Positions 17,348-32,300 of a stretch of 64,000 nt of DNA are shown in pieces (the first letter of the stretch is position 1; every line of letters begins with the position of its first letter). The DNA comes from CBDDKW01 sp965230425 (lineage in GTDB: Bacteria > Pseudomonadota > Gammaproteobacteria > UBA1113). A program made the position numbers and the translations under genes. The stretch spans positions 62,001-126,000 of the forward strand of contig CBDDKW010000008.1 of the NCBI GenBank assembly GCA_965230425.1, written 5' to 3'. Under the pieces are notes generated by a model. The model had not been told where the DNA came from. It saw only the letters and a list, made by a program, of their open reading frames with translations, and did no database searches.

Positions 17348-20300
17348 TTATCTGAATGCATGTTTGTGTTTTGTTGCTTTATAGGTGACTTGTTTTTGGC
17401 TGGTTTTCTGTGGTGGTTCTTTTTCTCTTTTTGTATGGAAAAGTGAGTAGCGGTTTTGGGGGATGCCATGGTCATCTTCTAAACCTATATGTCGGTGTGG
17501 TGGAGTAAAAAATACCTTTTGCCCCGCAGTATCCCAGATCTCCATCTTCACAATTTCATCAGAAGGGTACATAGGCTTGGTGATGAAGTTCCGGCCAATA
17601 AAGCGTGATACATATGAGCTTTTACTAGTACTAGGAGTGCCGATAAGGATTAATTTTATGGGTGCAAAACCTGAAGTTGTTATATCAACATAGGGATTAG
17701 TCACAGATGTGGAAGGAGCTGAAGACTGTGCGGTGGTTTGTGTTTTTATTTTTATTCCACCATCGTCGTAAAGAGGGCGATGCGGAACGATATGAGTAAA
17801 TAATGATGACCTATGTGTCATTGGTTTTGTCGTTTTTTCTAGACCTTCACTTCTTTTGTGAAGATTCTCCTCGTAATGAGAAAGCCCCTCATTTATAGTT
17901 TCAGCGACCTTATCAGATATGCTTTTTGAACGAGGTATTCTGATTGAAGCATTAGTTTCACTTTTTGTATTAGATAATCTTTGATTTCTTCTTAACTTAC
18001 GTTCTATCCCCCTAGCTAATCGTTTTAGGATCTTCTTCGGACCTTCTGGCCCCCAATCAATTTTACAAAGTGAAGATAATTCAGCATCTAGTGCATCTAG
18101 TAGTTTATAAGCACCAACAGAAGTGAGAGTATGTTTTTCTAGTCTTATTTTTGTAACTTTAAAATCCTCAGTTTTCCCCAATACTTGAGATAGGGTACTT
18201 ATGTCATCGTCCGTAAATAATAAATCAGTAAAATCAAGCGTAGTATTTGAATGTTCATTTGCATCCTGGATAATTTCAGATATTTGAGTACGGTTGATCT
18301 GGCTATGAATATTACTCAGAATGGTTGATGAAATAGCTGAGTGGCCCGAACTTCCCCATGATAGCATGCTTAAGTTTAAAAATACATTACTCATTGCATC
18401 CCTAATATATTCAGCACCACTATCGGTAAGTCGATGTTCATTTAATATTAGCTTACTTATCCTCAATTTAGTTTCTTTTTTTAATGCCTTAATAAGTGAA
18501 TAAATATGTGCATTAGTAACTCTAATACGTGACAAGTTCAATACTGCGGGAACAGATTCTTTGGCTTGTGCAATAAGATCAGGCAACTGATGAAGGTGTA
18601 AGTGCTCTTCAATTTTTTCGCGCATAGCTGTAGAAACTGCGGTTTTCAAGCCCATACTTCTAAAAAGTGTTCCTCGTAATATGTAGCGTTGCTTGATTCT
18701 CCCTCCCCAGTCAATGTATGTTAACTTTGAAAAAATGGTGGGCATTGCCTCAAGGAGCAGTTGAGCACCTTGATCGTCAAGGCTATTTTTACCAAATGTT
18801 AATTCCTCCAATTGTAATTCTGGTTTATTGCTTAATAGCGTGATCAAAATCGGTATATGATCATTAGTAACCCTAACAGCGGATAAGTCTAGTCTATTAT
18901 TAGTTCTTGCTTCTTTTAGTGGTATTGATAATTGGCGCGTATACAGTTGCTTATTCATTTGCAGGAGTAGTGTCGAAGATAGGTGTGAAGTAGAGCTATA
19001 CCCCCACTTGATACTCGTTAACGCAGAGAGTGGTTCGTTTAAGGCGTGAAGAAGTTGTTCTAACCCGGCATCATTAATACGATGCGACCTAAATTTTAAG
19101 ACTTTTAAGGTCGGCCACGGAGTTTGCCTAAGTAATTCAATTAGCTTATCAATATGTTGATCAGTCACAGTGATACCTGATAAATCGAGTTTATCAGCAG
19201 ATTGAGCTTTGGCTTGTTCAATGAGATCAGGTAATTGATGTAGATGTAGATATTCTTCAATTTTCTCACGTATACTTGTAGAAACTGCAGTTGAATGATC
19301 CTGTCGTAATGTGTTTCTACCCCAGTCAATGTATGTTAACTTTGAGAAAATGGTGGGCATTGTATCAAGGATTAGTTGAGCACCTTGATCGTCAAGGTTA
19401 TTTTCACCAAATATTAATTGCTTCAATTGTAATTTTGGATTATTGCTCAATAGCGTGATCAAAATCGGTATATGATCATTAGTAACGTTAACAGCGGATA
19501 AGTCTAGTCTATTATTAGTTGTTGCTTTTTCTAGTGGTAATGATAATTGGTGCGTATACAATTGCTTATTCATTTGCAGGAGTAGTGTCGAAGATAGGTG
19601 TGAAGTAGGGCTATGTCCCCATTCGATATCCGTTAACGCAGAGAGTGGTTCAGTTAAGGCATAAAGCAGTTGCTCTAATCCGGCATCACTAATACGATGC
19701 GATTTGAATTCTAAGACTTTTAAGGTCGGCCATGGAGTTTGCGTGAGTAATTCAATTAGCTTATCAATATGTTGATCAGTCACAGTGATACCTGCTAAAT
19801 TCAGTCTATCGGGTGATTTAACTTTAGCTCTTTCAATAAGTTTTGGAAGTTGGCGAAGCTGTAATTGTTCATCTATGTTTTGCAGAAGCGTCGAAGATAG
19901 GTGTGAAGTAGGGCGTCCCCACTCGATATCCGTTAACGCAGAGAGTGGTTCAGTTAAGCCATGAAGCAGTTGCTCTAACCCGGCATCATTAAGACGATGC
20001 TTTTTGAATTTTAAGACTTTTAAGGTCGGCCACGGAGTTTGGGTGAGTAATTCGATTAGCTTATCAATATGTTGATCCGTCACAGTGATACCTGATAAAT
20101 CGAATTTATCAGAAGACTGAGCTTTAGCGTGTTGAATACGACCGGGCAACTGACGAAGGTGTAAGTGCTCTTCAATTTTTTCGCGCATACTTGTAGAAAC
20201 TGCAATAGGACCTGCTCCGAATACTCTATACGGTACTAATTTGATCCCGATTTTCCCTCCCCAGTTAATGTATGTTAACTTTGAAAAAATGGTGGGCATT

Positions 20301-23300
20301 GCCTCAAGGAGCAGTTGAGCACCTTGATCGTCAAGGCTATTTTTACCAAATGTTAATTCCTCCAATTGTAATTCTGGTTTATTGCTTAATAGCGTGATCA
20401 AAATCGGTATATGATCATTAGTAACCCTAACAGCGGATAAGTCTAGTCTATTATTAGTTCTTGCTTCTTTTAGTGGTATTGATAATTGGCGCGTATACAG
20501 TTGCTTATTCATTTGCAGGAGTAGTGTCGAAGATAGGTGTGAAGTAGAGCTATACCCCCACTTGATACTCGTTAACGCAGAGAGTGGTTCGTTTAAGGCG
20601 TGAAGAAGTTGTTCTAACCCGGCATCATTAATACGATGCGATTCAAATTTTAAGACTTTTAAATTCGGCCACGGAGTTTGCCTAAGTAATTCAATTAGAC
20701 TATTAATATGCTGATCAGTCACAGTGATATCTGCTAAATTCAATCTGTCAGGTGATACAACTTTAGCTCTTTCAATAAGCTTTGGAAGTTGGTGAAGCTG
20801 TAATTGTTCATCTATGTTTTGCAGAAGCGTCGAAGATAGGTGTGAAGTAGGGCTATGTCCCCACTCGATATTCGTTAATGCAGAGAGTGGTTCGGTTAAG
20901 GCAGGAAGAAGTTTTTGTAGCCCGGCGTCATTAATACGATGCTGTCCAAATTTTAGGATTTTTAAGTTAGGCCATGGAGTTTGCGTGAGTAATTCAATTA
21001 GCTTATTAATATGTTGATCAGTCATAGTGATACCTGATAAATCGAGTCTATCAGAAGATTGAGCTTTGGCTTGTTCAATGAGAACGGGTAATTGACGTAG
21101 GTGCAGGTGTTCTTCAATTTTCTGGCGCATACCTGCAGAGATATCTGCAGTTGAACCACGCCACCGTTCTGTATTTAAGCCCCACTGAATGTATGTTAAC
21201 TTTGATAAATGTGTAGGTAGTGCACCAAGGATCAGTCGGGCGCCTGTATCGTTTATTGTGTGTTTAGCAAATATTAATGTAGTTAACTGAGGCCAAGGCT
21301 CTATTTCTAATAATCGTATGAGCATTTCGATATGCTGATTGGTAATCAATATACCTGACAAATCTAGGATTGTACTCGAGTCGCTTCCAACTGAGCGAAT
21401 AAATTGCAAAAATTCAGGTAGTTTTAGTTTATTCTTGATTTGCTTTAAAATTTCAGCCGAAATATGTGCATAACCGCTCCAGCCCCAGTGTATACTGGCC
21501 ACATTAGGTAAAATATAATCAAGAGCGTCACATAAACATTGAGCACCTTGACTGCTAATATTGTTATCATCAAAATGTATCTCCCTTATTATGTCACCAA
21601 GGTCTTCACTAATTAGTGCAAGCATTCTATTAATGTATTCATCATTAACCTTAGTATTAGATAAATCTAATATGCCTGTACGTCTTGCATTATTAACTTG
21701 TATAATAAGATTAAGCTCGATAATTTTTTCATTAATCTCTTCAACAATCGTAAGTTCATTAGGTAGGGTTAATGGCTGAGATAGAATGCCAGGAGGTTCA
21801 ATACAAATCACACCTTCGAGCTTATTATCGAGTGCAGATAAAAGCATATTCAGGCCGTCATAAGTTAATTGATGTTTATTTAAACGTAATGTTGCTATAT
21901 TTGTAGGATCTGGAATACTTTCAAGTAGTTCTAGTAATATTTCAATATGCTGGTCGGTAATGACTAGGCTTGCTAAATCTAATTCTTGGTCTGTACTAGT
22001 TTGCAAAATGATAGTGTTGAGTTGGCGCTGAATAAGTATATTATTAATTTCTGTAAAAGCTTCAGGAGTATTTGATAATAATGAATCGAATCCTGATATT
22101 GTGCTTTCCTTTTTAGGGTCAAATGTTGCGCTTTTAGCTTCCCATGATAATTCCATGAGTTCTGAAAACTCAGTATCAAGTGCTGTTAGAATTGCAGTGG
22201 CTCCTACATGAGTTATATTATGCGAACCTAAGTGTAGTTCTGTTATTGTAAAAAGACCATACTGACCTAGTAAACTTATAAGATGGCGAATGGTACGGTC
22301 GTTTACTAATAAATTTGATAAGTCTAATATTGTACTACCTTCTTCTTTTGCTTTTATAATCAGAGTAGGTAACTGATGTTCACTGAGAAGATAATCTGTT
22401 TCTTCAATTGTTAGAGTGGAAATATCGTTAACAGGAGATTTTCCCCAATTAAGTTTTTGCAACTCAGATAATTCAGAATCCAATGCCTGAAGAAGTCTGC
22501 TTGCACCTTGTTCAGTGATCTGGTGGCATTTAAAAACTAATCTTGTTACTTTAACGTTAGGAGCTTTATTTAATAAGGAAAATATTATATCTAAATCGCT
22601 ATCAACGACATTAACAGATGATAAATCAAGAGTAGTTTTACCTTGAGTTTTAACCTTATGAATTAATTGTCTGATTTTATCTCTATGGGGTGAAATGATA
22701 GGATCGGCTATAGGACTTTCGGTGTCTACAGGTAACGTGCTTGAATCAAATAGTTCAGAAGATTCAATTGTTATAGTTGAAGGTGATGGCGATGTATGAA
22801 ACACAATGTGACCGTCACGATATTCAGTATTGGATGTAGATTCAGAATCCATGCTAGCGTAGCAGTCACTCGTATCAATATAATTGTATAGAGCCTTTCT
22901 ATTGCGAGCTTCTCGGCGTAATCGTGATTGTAATTTATTTTTTTGAGAAAAGATTGCTGTTCTATTCGCTTTTATCATATCAGGAGGTGGGTAGAGTGCA
23001 GACTGTGCTACTTGATAATAACCACTATCAGTAGCAGTAAGTACGGCAGCACCTCTAAGCTGTTTACGAGTTGTATATTTTTTCTTTTTATTGGTATTGC
23101 TACTAATACTGTACTCTTGAGGATACTGTACTGCAATTTCTAATTCATCAGGCAGAACACACTCATACATATTAACTAAGCGGGTTAGCTTTCGTTTCAA
23201 CTCACTACTTGAAAAAAATAGCATTGCAGCATCGGGTTTTTGTGAATAAAAGCAATGATGCAGTACTAATAAATTAGTCAGTTCATCAAGAAAATCGTAA

Positions 23301-26300
23301 TATAACCAGAGGTAGGGTTGTCCATCAATATTTGTCTCACGAATTTTAATTAATGTCAGTTGTATGGTTTTTATAGTATCAGTTAGCTCATCTGATAGGC
23401 ATTCTTTGAGTAAATCATTCAATGTTGCTGCTGAGTAAAGTAAATCATAATCAATGTATTTTATTATCTGTAAATAATTAATGTTATTTACTAGCTGAAG
23501 AAAGCTATTACATAGATTAAAAACAGTCGTGTGTGAGGATGTTGCCAATGTTCTCGATATAGACAGATAATCACGATAAAATAAGGTTTCTGCATCAGAT
23601 GAAATAAGCTCTAACAGCGATTGTTTTTTAAAAGTATCTAGTGTTAGCTGCTTATGAACGTAAATTTCCTTTGCAAGTAAAAAACGCATGAATTGATCGC
23701 GTCGTAATGATAGGCAACTACGGAAATCATCGAGATAGAGTTTTCCATCACGGTAAAAGAATAAGTGTCCGGTAAGTTCATCAGCGTTAAGCCATTGTAA
23801 TCGGTCTGTTATTGAGGTGAGTGTAGTAAGATTGAGGCGAAGTCTGCATACTTCACTATTGAATTTAGCAATCAGAGCTTCAAAATAGCCTCTCACAAAG
23901 ATAATGCGACCAGAAGAGATGATTGCATCAGGACTAATAATAAAAGCGTATTCTAATGATGGTCGCGATGTTTGTAACAAATCTATAAATTGACTTAATA
24001 ATAGACACTGGTATTCAGCTGGTGGCTGACCCAAGTAGTTTTGACACGACTGCAAGACCTGTTTGAGTTGAGTATGTAGCTCCTCAGGCTGCAGTGGTGT
24101 ACTCTGCATAAAGCTATTTTCAGTATATAGCTCTTCTAACTTTTGTGGTGTCTCATTGATAACAGAAATGGGACGTAATTCGTTATCGTGATCAATTAAC
24201 TTTTGCAAGTTTTCATTGCTAAAACGTAGAGAAGTTATCCAGGATTGAATTTCATCATGTTGCCAGCACCACGCGTTAATATCTGCATTGATACTTTGCG
24301 ATAGGGCAAAAATACGTATGAATGCGATACGATAATTTATAGACTCTTCATCAGTGAGCAATTCATTTAAATACTCATCTAAATCTATGGAAAATAAATC
24401 ATCATCAAGTAGCTTATTAATGAATGCATCAGCTCTGCTGTTGATTACAGGGAAAATTTTGCTGCGTAATTTATCTATTCTCTTTAGTGTAGCGGGTTCA
24501 AGTGCGATTATGTGTTGTGTGAGTCCGAAAAATAAATTGATAAGACAAGTCTGATAAGGACTAAGTCGGTTATGTGCTTTATGGATGTTACGAGCTAAAT
24601 TTCCAATAGTTTCACCTACGTTAATATGTGCCTTTAATATGTGAAGTCGCATAAACGCAAGTTGTTTGCCTTTAATATTAGCGTCGGCATGGGCTTTAAT
24701 GATGGATTGTTGATATAGATAGGGTAATGACGTATTTTTGAGATTATCTAATAAAAACTTATAAATACCAGCATAACTTATTACATGAGCATAACTTATT
24801 ACATGTTTTGTGTCGGGTACGTTTGTGAAAATCTCCCAGATAAGTTTAAGCTCAGCCAGTATAGGTTTAACGACTACGGTGCTATCACCGGGGTTGTTTG
24901 GTATGCTAGTGAGCTTATCAATATAACTGTTAAATAAATCTTTCATTTTTTCTATGAAAATTTTATTAACATTTATGGATATATGATGTCTTTTTAAGTA
25001 AATGATTATCTGATTTTGCAAGAAGTTTATGAGATTGATAACATATTCTCGAGCTTCATCGTTGTGGCTAAGCGTCTCTAAATTAGCAAAGCTAAGCTTT
25101 TCTATTAATGCGGTATTTAGTGTCTTGTTAGTAGTGAATGTTGCAGCAGCATACTCTAGTTTCTTTGATATGATAACTTCATTATCATACTCAATATTTG
25201 CAAAGGATTCGGTAAGCGATAAGGGAAGTGTATAATGTTGACCTGAAAAAGTGTTCCAAGTTAGTATTTCAAGGACATTCAGCACTACATCAGGATTGTC
25301 TTTTGCACGTAATAGACTATGAAGCTTTAATTTTAATGGTGGGTAACAATCAAGTAGTAGCGCAGGTTCATAAAAATAAACTGCATGCTGCCAGCAGTAA
25401 TAACGTATATTAGATTCTGCATGTGTACAATAGCTGAGTAACACCCATAAAGTCACTGCCCATAACTTTTTTACTTCAGCGGTATTGGGAAGGTCATTGT
25501 TATCATGATGATTTAATATTTCTAAAAATGCTAATAGACTATCGGGTGTGTTAGAGATATTAGACTTAGCAATGCTAATTATAAGGTTAGGATTTACTAC
25601 GTTATCTAAAAGATATAATGCTAATAAATGCCAAGATAAGCGAGATTCGCATGATAATTCGCCTAAGTTATTAATAAGCCCATCTTGTTGCGCATGAGCT
25701 ATACGTAGTACCTGTTTTTGAATATTAGATGATAAGCTTTCAAACTCAGTTGACAGAAGGCGTGCACTACCCAAGCAAGCAGAGGGAGCAGGGTGCTCGA
25801 GTGTAGCATATAAAAATGGAAGTAGTTCGGGTGTTTCATCTATTAGCTCATCTGTAGATATTATATAGTTTAAAAATCTTATTATAAATTCACTAGTAAA
25901 ATCAGAATGATTTTTGATGACAAATTGAATAGCTAATTGGTTAACCACAGATAGATCTTGCACATTTTCTAAAATAGATACCTTCGTTTGCTTTAATTCT
26001 AATATATCAGCGGTCTGCTCATGAAATAGGCTAAATATTATATTTCCTTTAACTAAGTTTGTTTCATCAGTTAGTCTTTTAATGATTCTTTTAGTGGTTG
26101 GATGACTGGGCGCTACAAAATAATTAACTAATTTCCTCGTGATGCATTCAAGCCGTGGCAATCCACTAACAAGTTCTAGTATAGTGTCTAACATTCCATC
26201 ATTTGTAGTTTGGTATAGGGATATTAATACATCAGCAATTGCTGCTAAGTTTTTTTCACTATATTGGCCTATATAAGTTAATAATTCTAAGCTTTTAGTT

Positions 26301-29300
26301 TTTGTTTTTAGGTTGGGTGAAATCAGGTTTCTAGACAGTGCTTCTGCAATAAGTTTGCTGTGTTTAGATAATATTGATTCCTCTTGATCTAACTTATCTG
26401 ATGCCTCAGATTCCTGAGACTCTAATTCTTGTTCTGACATCGCTGTTAAATAAAGTGCATTTGCTTGCTCAAAACGGTCATCGGCATTGAGACTATACAA
26501 ATTTTCAGTGGTCATATCAGTTTGACGACTATCTTGCATATCATGGGTTTGTAAAACTTGATATAGCCTGCCTTTTTGATCAATATCTAATTCTCTTTGA
26601 TGTAGTTTTAAAGTTGTAACAATGTCATATTCGCTATTAGTCAATAACCTTTTTTCACCTAAATATTCGAGATTTATAAGTAACTGCTCGAGTATAAACA
26701 TCTTCTCAGTATTTTCCGCACTGGGCAGTCGATTAAGGTATAAGTCAATAATTCCAGTATTACGGCCATGCTCTGTAATAAATTTAGCAATATGACTCTC
26801 TGTCTCTAGGTATAATTCTGTAGATTTAGTAAAATCAAGAATTACATGAAAGCAGGTAAGTATAAGTGCTGCATCATACCCTTGCCTTGAAGAGTGTGCC
26901 AAGATAAACTGAAGAGCAATAAATTTTAAATCATTTGTTTGCAGGCAATCGAAGTATACTTTAACTAATAATTTACTAGATGATTTAAGCAGTTTGAGTA
27001 AAATATTGTAATATTCATTATAGTTCTCATTACCAAAATCGAATTGTTGGTTGAAATCAAAAGATGTGTGTGCCAAAAAATAATTTAAGATGTATTTTAA
27101 AACAACCGTTAGAGAGAGTAGAGTAGGTTTGTTTTCAATGATAGTTTTAAGTATTACTGGCGGCAAATCCAAATGAGCTATATCAGAATCAGAAAATACT
27201 TTTCTACTACCGTTATGAGCTGTAAAGTAAATAACATATTGTGCAGAGATTTTTTGAAAATCAGCGTCACTTAATAGACATTGTTTCGTTTGTAATAGTC
27301 GAGTAATACTATTACTGTAAGTAAAGTTAGTTGCTGTTCCTATATGGCTAATGAGTATTTTTTTTGTTTTTTTTGTCAGCTCTGAGTTATTAAATCGTAA
27401 TGCATTACGTGCGATGGCTAGCATAAGTGATAGTTCAGCGTCTTTTAGTAATGAATAACATAATGTATGTAAAGCAGACAGCATACTTTCATTGACGCCA
27501 GGAATATGCTTTAAATGGAAAATAGCGAAATTATCAGCGTGTAAACATATTTCTATATGCGAGCGTAATAATGCAAGCAATTCATTCCAATAGTTAGCGT
27601 TGATACCTTTATTTTTAACTAACAGATTGATGGCAACCCAGCGTAGCAGAGGAGTGGGAGGATGAACGCATTGTTGTAGTGTACTAGAGTTATCAACAAT
27701 AGATTCTATCACTTTTAATGATTCGTCTTCAAGAACTAAACCACGTAAATGGCGATACAATTTACATGCATGTTGACTAAGATTATCATCGAGCAAGTGT
27801 GAAATGAATGTATGCATTACAGCTTCATTAACAATATCTTGTTCAATTAAAAAAATTAGAGCGCTAGCTTGTACCTCTGAAGACGTTGATTTAAGCTGAT
27901 TTAAACTTAGCTCAGTGATATCTAGTCCACGCATGGATGTTAAGCCATGCTGCCATACTGCATAGTTTGTTTGGGCTTCTTCAACTGAGTTGAAGCGAAA
28001 TTTTAGTTTTGTCAAAGAATTACTGACATCATAATGTAATACTTGCGCTAACTCTAAAATATTATTTTGCTGTTCCCGTGAGCCCCGCGTAAAGGTTTGA
28101 TCACAGTGCTGTTCAAACCACAGTGTCACATGAGGTGAGGTGAGAAGTTGGCGAGATTTTTCAATAATTAAAGCAGAATAAGTGGAATATTCTGCGGATG
28201 AAAATCGCAGGGCATAAATCGTAATAAGCTGCTTGAATAACACACACTCGATGTCTTTATCTGATAAGATTAACTCAATACTTAGGGGCGTACGGTTGCT
28301 TTCCTTATTCCTTTTTTTAATATTTTCAATGTATTTATAGATTTCTATGAAAATAACACAGGTCTCATGTGAGGAAATCGGTTGATTTAGAACTGTAATG
28401 AAAGTTTCTTTAATTAAATTAATGTTATCTACGTAGATAATAAGTTTGTCGAGTAAAATAAATAAAGGGTATTTAGCCGTAACATCAGCTCTAGCAGTCA
28501 AAGATTTGGTATAGACTAAAGATGTAAGCTGCTGTAATAACGTATGGTCGTAAATGCCTAACTCTATGCAACAATTTAAGCCAAAGGCTTTAATTGATAA
28601 ATCATTATGCTGCCATACATGTAGGAGTCGGCTTTTTATTGTTGATTTATCCACACAACGATGTTCGAGTAAATTGTGCCAAACAGCTTGCCGTAGCTCT
28701 TCTTCGTTAAGGGTCAGATAAGTATAATATAAATCTTGGACTGTAGGGTCAAAACTTAATTCGTTAGCAAGTTGTTCTATGGCATGAAGACGTTCAGTAC
28801 ATGGCAAATTTGAATCATTAATAATCGTGATCCATTTTTCAGAATTTTCTTGTTTGGCAACAAGCTGAGCCAGCAAAAAACTTGCCCATGTAGGTGTGTT
28901 TTTATTGTCAACAATTTTTGTTAATTGTCTTTGTAATCCAGAATACTCTACTAATTTTGGGGTGAATTGTAGACAGTGTATATAGGGCTTACGATATTTT
29001 TCTAATTTAGAATTTGTATCCGTATGATAGATTAAATGTTCAGTAAATATAAAGAGTTGACTACAAATATAGTCGCGTGAACTTTCAAATGTGTCATTTC
29101 CTAGATTAGAATAAGGCGAGATTTCATCACGGCTCATTACTGCTAATAAGCCACGGTCATCAGCACTCCATATACTGTCCCAGCCTTCATCTAATGCCCG
29201 CATAACTAGGAATAGTAGTTCAGGATCTTCATGCAGTGAGCCAGTATAAAGCTTTAATAATTGTACTAAATAAATTTCCAAAATATCTCTTTTAAGCAAG

Positions 29301-32300
29301 CCAGCAAAGAATTGATACATGACTGCATAACGGTCATCACGAATATTTTTTATCAAGTTATGGATTTTTTTGTCGTCATCTGTCTCTACTGCTTCATTGA
29401 ATAATTCTTTAAGCCGTAACGCTGCGAAGTATTCTTGAAAAGTTAAATGAATAAAGGAGAAATTTCTTTGTGCGATTTGCTTTCCGTCAACGTCGATGAC
29501 TCTGTCATTGAGTATATTGATGAAACCTAAGTCGCCAAGCTCATCAAATAAGCTCTCATTTAAGTCAAGTAGTTCTAAATCCGTAGTATTTATAGCAGCT
29601 ATGATATCATCTTCGGAAAAAATGATTTTATTGTCCAGCAGACATTGATAAGCTAGCCTGGCTAACATAGGTTTTATTTTTTTTAGTAGTTTCGCATAGT
29701 TATTTTTATGGGGTACTCTTTTTGCAGAAATTTCATATAGGCGATCGACTATTTTTGTATAGAATTGGGTAAGGCTAGTGTCTTTTGCACCCTCCCGATT
29801 ACTTTCAAACATCCCACGTTGCCAAATTATACAGGTTAACGCAAGATTCACAGGAATGTGGCAAGTAGACCACAAGCTTAAATTGGCACGAAGTATTCCC
29901 GTAAGTATACTTGCATCTTCTCCAGAGCGATTATTTAGTTGAAAAATTTTACTAATATAATCTTTAATATCGCGATTATTAAATCCCATTAATTGATAAC
30001 GATTTTCTGGTTTAATTGTTGCTGTTTGTTTTGTACTTCCTACTGCATGTGGGCGAGATGTTATGGCTGAATTTTGTTTTGTAAGTAAGGATTCAAGAAA
30101 TTTCTTCTTCCGTTTACGTAAGTGATCTGATGAATTTTCTATTTCTTCTTTTAAATCAGCAATTATTTCGTCCAATCCATCCCAGATAAAGTAGCTTTTG
30201 TGCGTTCTCTCATCAAGAATCAATGCAATTGAATTTGGGTCTAGATTTTCATACACTATCGTTGATTTTTTATTTTGGATTTGCATTTTTATAGCGTGGG
30301 AAATGAACGCAGCTATTTCTTGGTTTAAATATTTTTCTAAATCAGCATCGGATGCATGTAAGTACTTTTCACTAAATTTAAATGTGTTAATATGGCGTAG
30401 TTGTACCCAGAATAGATATTTAAAATCCTTCAGATAAGTGCCTAAGGCCCATTCATGGGCTAAATGCTTACAAAAGGTACTCTTACCGATCCCTGCACGA
30501 CCAATAACCAATAGTTGCTCAGAACAAGTAAAAAGGTTACTCATGCTGACTTCGGCGCCTGATTGAAAAATATCTTCATAAGAATGAATTGCTTCTAGAT
30601 GCCCATGAGTTCTATTATTACTCGGAGAATTTTCTGAGAGGCGTTGAGTTTCAAATTCAGTTTGCTTTTTATCATCAACGATTGCTAAATGAATATAGCT
30701 ATCTCTCACGTGTTGAGGCGTATCATAAATAGGTAATTTTATGGTGGCTTCACGGTGGTAGTAGTCTTTTAAATCTCGCGTTACGGCATCAAGTTTCTCA
30801 TCCAGCAGAGAAATGGGTTTAGTTGTTAATGAGATAGCATCTGGTATAGGTAGCTGTGGTGATGAATGATATGGTCGCTGTTCAGTGACGAATGCTGCGG
30901 TAAGAGATTGGTTACCTTGAGCTAGATGGTGGTCAATTTCATATTTACCCATCCCATAGATACTGTGCATAGGAGAACTATAAGGTGCTTGATTCAGTGT
31001 TGTGAGTGAGGGTGATTTTTCTAGTTCAATACTGCATTTTTGATCGGCAACTACATCCAATTCTATTTCTGACAATGATTGCGGTTGTTCTTGTTTTGTG
31101 GATAAAGTTACTGTCTGTGAGCTAAGAATTTGTACTTCGTCGCAAACATCTTGACTTAGATGGGTAAAGTTGCCGAAGAAATTTTTCTTCTTAGCTACAT
31201 CTTGTTCAAGAATAGAGTAACTTCTTAATAAATTAATACAAGTCGTTGGTTCGACGGCATTATTGAGTAGGGTTATATTATTTTGTAGAAGAAATGCATG
31301 TAGCTTGTCGCCTAAACTGAGCAGTAGTGCATCAGTATTCTCAAAAAAGTGTATGCTTGGCAATAAGTGTAAATGACATAAAATAAATTCACGAATTCTC
31401 GGTTCTTTTCTAACTAACGGCTTTCTAAATTCTAAACAAAAGTAACAAAAAAGTGCGTGGTCTAATTTTTCTTCGTGCTGGATTGTGTGAACAATATGTT
31501 CCTGTGTAAACGTGTATTCGTCGAATAAATTGGCTAATTCAATTAATGAACAATAGTCGTTGTCTGTGAGGTAATAGTTAAGTAGCTCACGTCTTGTTTG
31601 TTGAATGTTTTCTCGCATTTCACATGAAGTAATAGATATAATTCTATTTAAACTCTGTTGTAATATAACAATATTGTCCCGGTTTATGGGATTTTCGGTT
31701 TGCATCAATATTTCAATGACGGTATGGATATAACGGGTAATAAATTGTGATAATTGCTGTAGTATGGTTTCAATTGCCTGGATGCAGCCGCCAAAATTTT
31801 GGTTATGGTGTTGACTACACTTAGTCAAGTGTGAAAATATTTTAATAATTAATGTGCTTTTGAATTCTTCATTTTTAATAGTAGGGATTACTAAACTAGC
31901 AGACTGTCGCTCGAGTAGATTATCACTGTAAATACTATCATATAATATAGTCAGCAACTCATCACGAGAGTATTCGCAATCATGAAATTGCGCAAGTAGC
32001 AGGTAAAACTCAATCAGTACATAATCTAAATTTACCTGTCTTATCTCACTGTGTATTATCCTGAAATTTTGTTCTGTAAATAGCTCACCTATATCATGCA
32101 GGTACCTCGCGCTATTGCGAATAATATTGGGATGATGTTGAGCTAGATTTTGTTGTAGGGTTGTTAGTATGGTAGGTTGCTGAGATACACCTAATAATTT
32201 CAGACCATCCCAAGCAAATTGGCTATGACTTTCAGTGCTGCGCCCAGTTAATATGGCATAGGTTCGTACAAGGCGGCCATTAGTTTTTTTATGTTTTGCG

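Noticed and set aside
17348..22700. Repeated motifs first suspected to be a CRISPR-like or satellite array
   Set aside because: Repeats are in-frame LRR modules of about 300 bp within one coding sequence, not short repeats with unique spacers.
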